Shown here: positions 5,158 to 6,903 of the stretch, piece by piece | Layout of the letters: each line of letters begins with the position of its first letter | Position numbering within the stretch: the first letter of the stretch is position 1 | Assembly (NCBI GenBank): GCA_026398575.1 | Contig: JAPLSP010000535.1 | Coordinates: forward strand, 1-6,903 | Source of the DNA: Candidatus Sumerlaeota bacterium | GTDB lineage: Bacteria; Sumerlaeota; Sumerlaeia; JADFCT01 | Direction: 5' to 3' | DNA: 6,903 bases | Position numbers and translations under genes: made by a program | The notes under the pieces: generated by a model | The model's database searches: none | What the model was told of the DNA's origin: nothing | Seen by the model: only the letters and a program-made list of their open reading frames with translations

Positions 5158-6474
5158 ATGATCTGGAACAAGCGCTACGAGACCATGAAGCGGCCCGAGC
5201 TTGCGGAACTGCAGATCGAACGCCTGCGGGAGCTGGCCGGCCGCCTCTATGAGCGGACGCCGTTCTATCGCGAAAAGATGGATAAGAACGGCATAAAACC
5301 GGGGCGCCTCAAACGCATCTCGGACATCAAACACCTGCCGTTCACGACCAAGGAGGACCTGCGGACCGTTTATCCGTTCGGGCTCCTCGCCGTGGACAAG
5401 GATGAGATCGTCGAAATCCACACATCCTCCGGCACGACGGGCGTTCCCGTCGTGGACGCATATACGCTAGGCGACATTGATATCTGGGGCGAGGTGATGG
5501 CGCGCTGCCTGACGCTCGGCGGCGTCACCAAGTCGGACATCATCCAGAACGCATACGGATACGGCCTCTTCACCGGAGGGCTGGGCGTTCATTACGGCGC
5601 CCGCCGGATCGGCGCCATGGTCATTCCCATCTCCGGCGGCAACACCAAGCGCCAGCTGGCCATCATGCGGGATTTCAAGCCCACGATCATCACCTGCACG
5701 CCTTCCTATTCGCTCTATCTGGCTGAGGCCGGGCGCGAAGAGGGGATGGACTTCTCGAAGCAGGGGCTGAAAGCGGGTCTTTTCGGCGCCGAGCCGTGGA
5801 GCGAATCCATGCGGCGCGACATCCAGAAAAAACTTCGCCTCAAGGCATACGACATTTACGGACTGACGGAAATCATCGGCCCCGGCGTGGCCAATGAATG
5901 CTCGAAGCGCGACGGCCTGCACGTCTTCGAGGATCATTTCTATCCCGAGATCATCAATCCGAAAACCGGCAAAGTCCTCGCCGACGGCGAAAAAGGCGAG
6001 CTCGTCATCACGACGCTGACCAAAGAGGGCACGCCGCTCCTGCGCTATCGCACGCGCGACATCACCTGGCTGACGCATGAGCCTTGCGCCTGCGGACGGA
6101 CCCACGTGAGGATGCATCGCCTGCTTGGCCGGACCGATGACATGCTGATCATCCGCGGCGTGAATGTTTTCCCCTCGCAGATCGAGGAGGTTTTGCTCAA
6201 GATCGAAGGCGTCGAGCCGCAATACCAGCTGGTCGTCGAGCGGCGCGATCAGCTCGATGAACTCGAAGTGCAGGTGGAGATGAACAATCAGCTCTTCTCG
6301 GACGAAATCAAAAATCTCGAAAGCGTCGAGAAGCGGATTGCGACGGAGTTGTATGGAACGCTGAACATCCACGCCCGGGTCAAACTGGTCGAGCAGAAGA
6401 CGATTTCGCGCAGCGAAGGCAAGGCCAAGCGCGTCATAGACAAACGCCCCAACTTGGGAGGTAACGCCAAATGA
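5158..6474 (+). CDS. paaK: Phenylacetate-CoA ligase family enzyme (aryl-CoA ligase, AMP-forming)
   Basis: This 438-aa adenylate-forming enzyme activates phenylacetate or related aryl acetates with ATP and CoA, giving aryl-acetyl-CoA, AMP and PPi. Its length is typical of PaaK. Visible motifs are the P-loop-like SSGTTG (90-95), YGLTE (234-238), YRTRD (297-301), CACGR (310-314), GRTDDM with [11 protein letters not shown] in the hinge region (324-343), and the C-terminal SEGKAKR whose Lys422 matches the catalytic A10 lysine. It follows iorB after 74 bases and has GGAG at 5147-5150, 7 bases before the ATG. Next to iorAB it probably handles the CoA thioester made or used by indolepyruvate oxidoreductase, either scavenging aryl acetates or processing aromatic amino acid catabolites. 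PaaK-family members beside iorAB may prefer indoleacetate or hydroxyphenylacetate; substrate cannot be told from sequence. Confidence 0.93.
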   Translation: MIWNKRYETMKRPELAELQIERLRELAGRLYERTPFYREKMDKNGIKPGRLKRISDIKHLPFTTKEDLRTVYPFGLLAVDKDEIVEIHTSSGTTGVPVVDAYTLGDIDIWGEVMARCLTLGGVTKSDIIQNAYGYGLFTGGLGVHYGARRIGAMVIPISGGNTKRQLAIMRDFKPTIITCTPSYSLYLAEAGREEGMDFSKQGLKAGLFGAEPWSESMRRDIQKKLRLKAYDIYGLTEIIGPGVANECSKRDGLHVFEDHFYPEIINPKTGKVLADGEKGELVITTLTKEGTPLLRYRTRDITWLTHEPCACGRTHVRMHRLLGRTDDMLIIRGVNVFPSQIEEVLLKIEGVEPQYQLVVERRDQLDELEVQVEMNNQLFSDEIKNLESVEKRIATELYGTLNIHARVKLVEQKTISRSEGKAKRVIDKRPNLGGNAK

Positions 6475-6903
6475 TGATCCGACAGCTCTCCGTTTTCCTT
6501 GAAAACAAGAAAGGCCGGCTTGCCGAAGCCGCCGCGGTGTTGGCCAAGGGCAAGATCAACATTCGCGCCCTGTCCCTGGCGGACTCCGCCGATTTCGGCG
6601 TTCTGCGCCTGATCGTGAACGATCCCGACAAAGGCGCCGAATGCCTGCGCAAGGCGGGTATGATTGTTCAGGAGACCGATGTGATCGCCGTCGAGGCGCC
6701 GGACCGGCCGGGCGGCCTGCATGGGATTCTGAAAATTTTCGACGCCGCCGGCATCAACATAGAATACATGTATGCCACCGTCGAGCGGATCAAAGACACC
6801 CTGCGGCGAGCGGAGAATTCTGGCCTCAACGCATTTCTTGGCCGCGGCGATCGCCACATCATCCGCATGCTGGAGGAGTACCGCAACGAGGGCGGGACGC
6901 TAC
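6471..6903 (+). CDS. Tandem ACT-domain protein, 3' end cut by window edge, atypical C-terminus
   Basis: This is a small ACT-repeat protein of the type commonly encoded beside paaK/iorAB genes and thought to sense amino acids; its exact role is unproven. The first ACT domain spans about residues 3-70 ([20 protein letters not shown], then NIRALSLAD and FGVLRLIV). The second begins at about 72 with [18 protein letters not shown] and INIEYMYA (95-102). After that, relatives normally continue with a short turn and a hydrophobic strand such as ALLVFRV, but here about 40 residues diverge ([19 protein letters not shown] and on) with no stop before the edge. Third-position GC in that segment stays high (32 of 41 codons by my count), so the frame still looks coding. 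GGGAGGT at 6456-6462 lies 8 bases before the ATG, which overlaps the paaK stop as ATGA. An ATG at 6474 is an alternative start. Confidence 0.82.
   Translation, partial: MMIRQLSVFLENKKGRLAEAAAVLAKGKINIRALSLADSADFGVLRLIVNDPDKGAECLRKAGMIVQETDVIAVEAPDRPGGLHGILKIFDAAGINIEYMYATVERIKDTLRRAENSGLNAFLGRGDRHIIRMLEEYRNEGGTL

Noticed and set aside
5467..6372. 301-aa minus-strand open frame antisense to paaK
   Set aside because: It is a mirror frame of a strongly coding GC-rich gene. The paaK frame carries every adenylate-forming motif, and the antisense product shows none.

Overview
The window looks like a chromosomal stretch from an uncultured, probably anaerobic bacterium. It is GC-rich, with strong GC bias at third codon positions, and every convincing gene is on the + strand. 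Two things hint at a PVC-type or related environmental lineage (Lentisphaerae, Planctomycetes, Hydrogenedentota and similar): paralogous URO-D-fold proteins, and intergenic inverted repeats of the 'TTCATT..GTTTATTAGTGG' and 'GGAGACGCGGAGG' kinds. This placement is an inference from gene content and is weak. No rRNA, tRNA, CRISPR array, transposase or integrase was seen.

Layout. Bases 1-178 contain no supported gene. Bases 179-1393 and 1636-2631 encode two different members of the uroporphyrinogen decarboxylase / cobalamin-methyltransferase (URO-D/MtaA-like) fold. They are separated by a 242-base gap that holds a 29-base imperfect inverted repeat. A structured gap of about 250 bases follows (2632-2882). 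It holds a dyad, a possible tiny leader ORF rich in aromatic codons, a short hairpin and a second dispersed-type inverted repeat. Then comes a tight operon: iorA (2883-4520), iorB (4517-5083, ATGA overlap), a paaK-type aryl-CoA ligase (5158-6474) and a tandem ACT-domain protein (from 6471, ATGA overlap) that runs off the right edge.

How the genes work together. IorA and IorB form the thiamine-diphosphate-dependent indolepyruvate:ferredoxin oxidoreductase, which interconverts aryl pyruvates and aryl-acetyl-CoA. The PaaK-type ligase interconverts aryl acetates and their CoA thioesters at the expense of ATP. The ACT protein is a plausible amino-acid sensor for the pathway. Together they suit either fermentative oxidation of Trp/Phe/Tyr-derived 2-oxoacids or the reverse, biosynthetic assimilation of aryl acetates. 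The two URO-D-fold proteins have no obvious pathway link to the operon. They are probably corrinoid or methyl-transfer related rather than haem-pathway enzymes, because neither shows the RQAGRY-type N-terminal motif of HemE.

The points most worth a second look are: an IorA that stops cleanly before the usual C-terminal ferredoxin (2x[4Fe-4S]) domain; a 12-bp tandem repeat in the iorA N-terminus; the leader-like region ahead of iorA; and the ACT protein, whose last ~40 residues depart from the usual family ending although the reading frame still looks coding.
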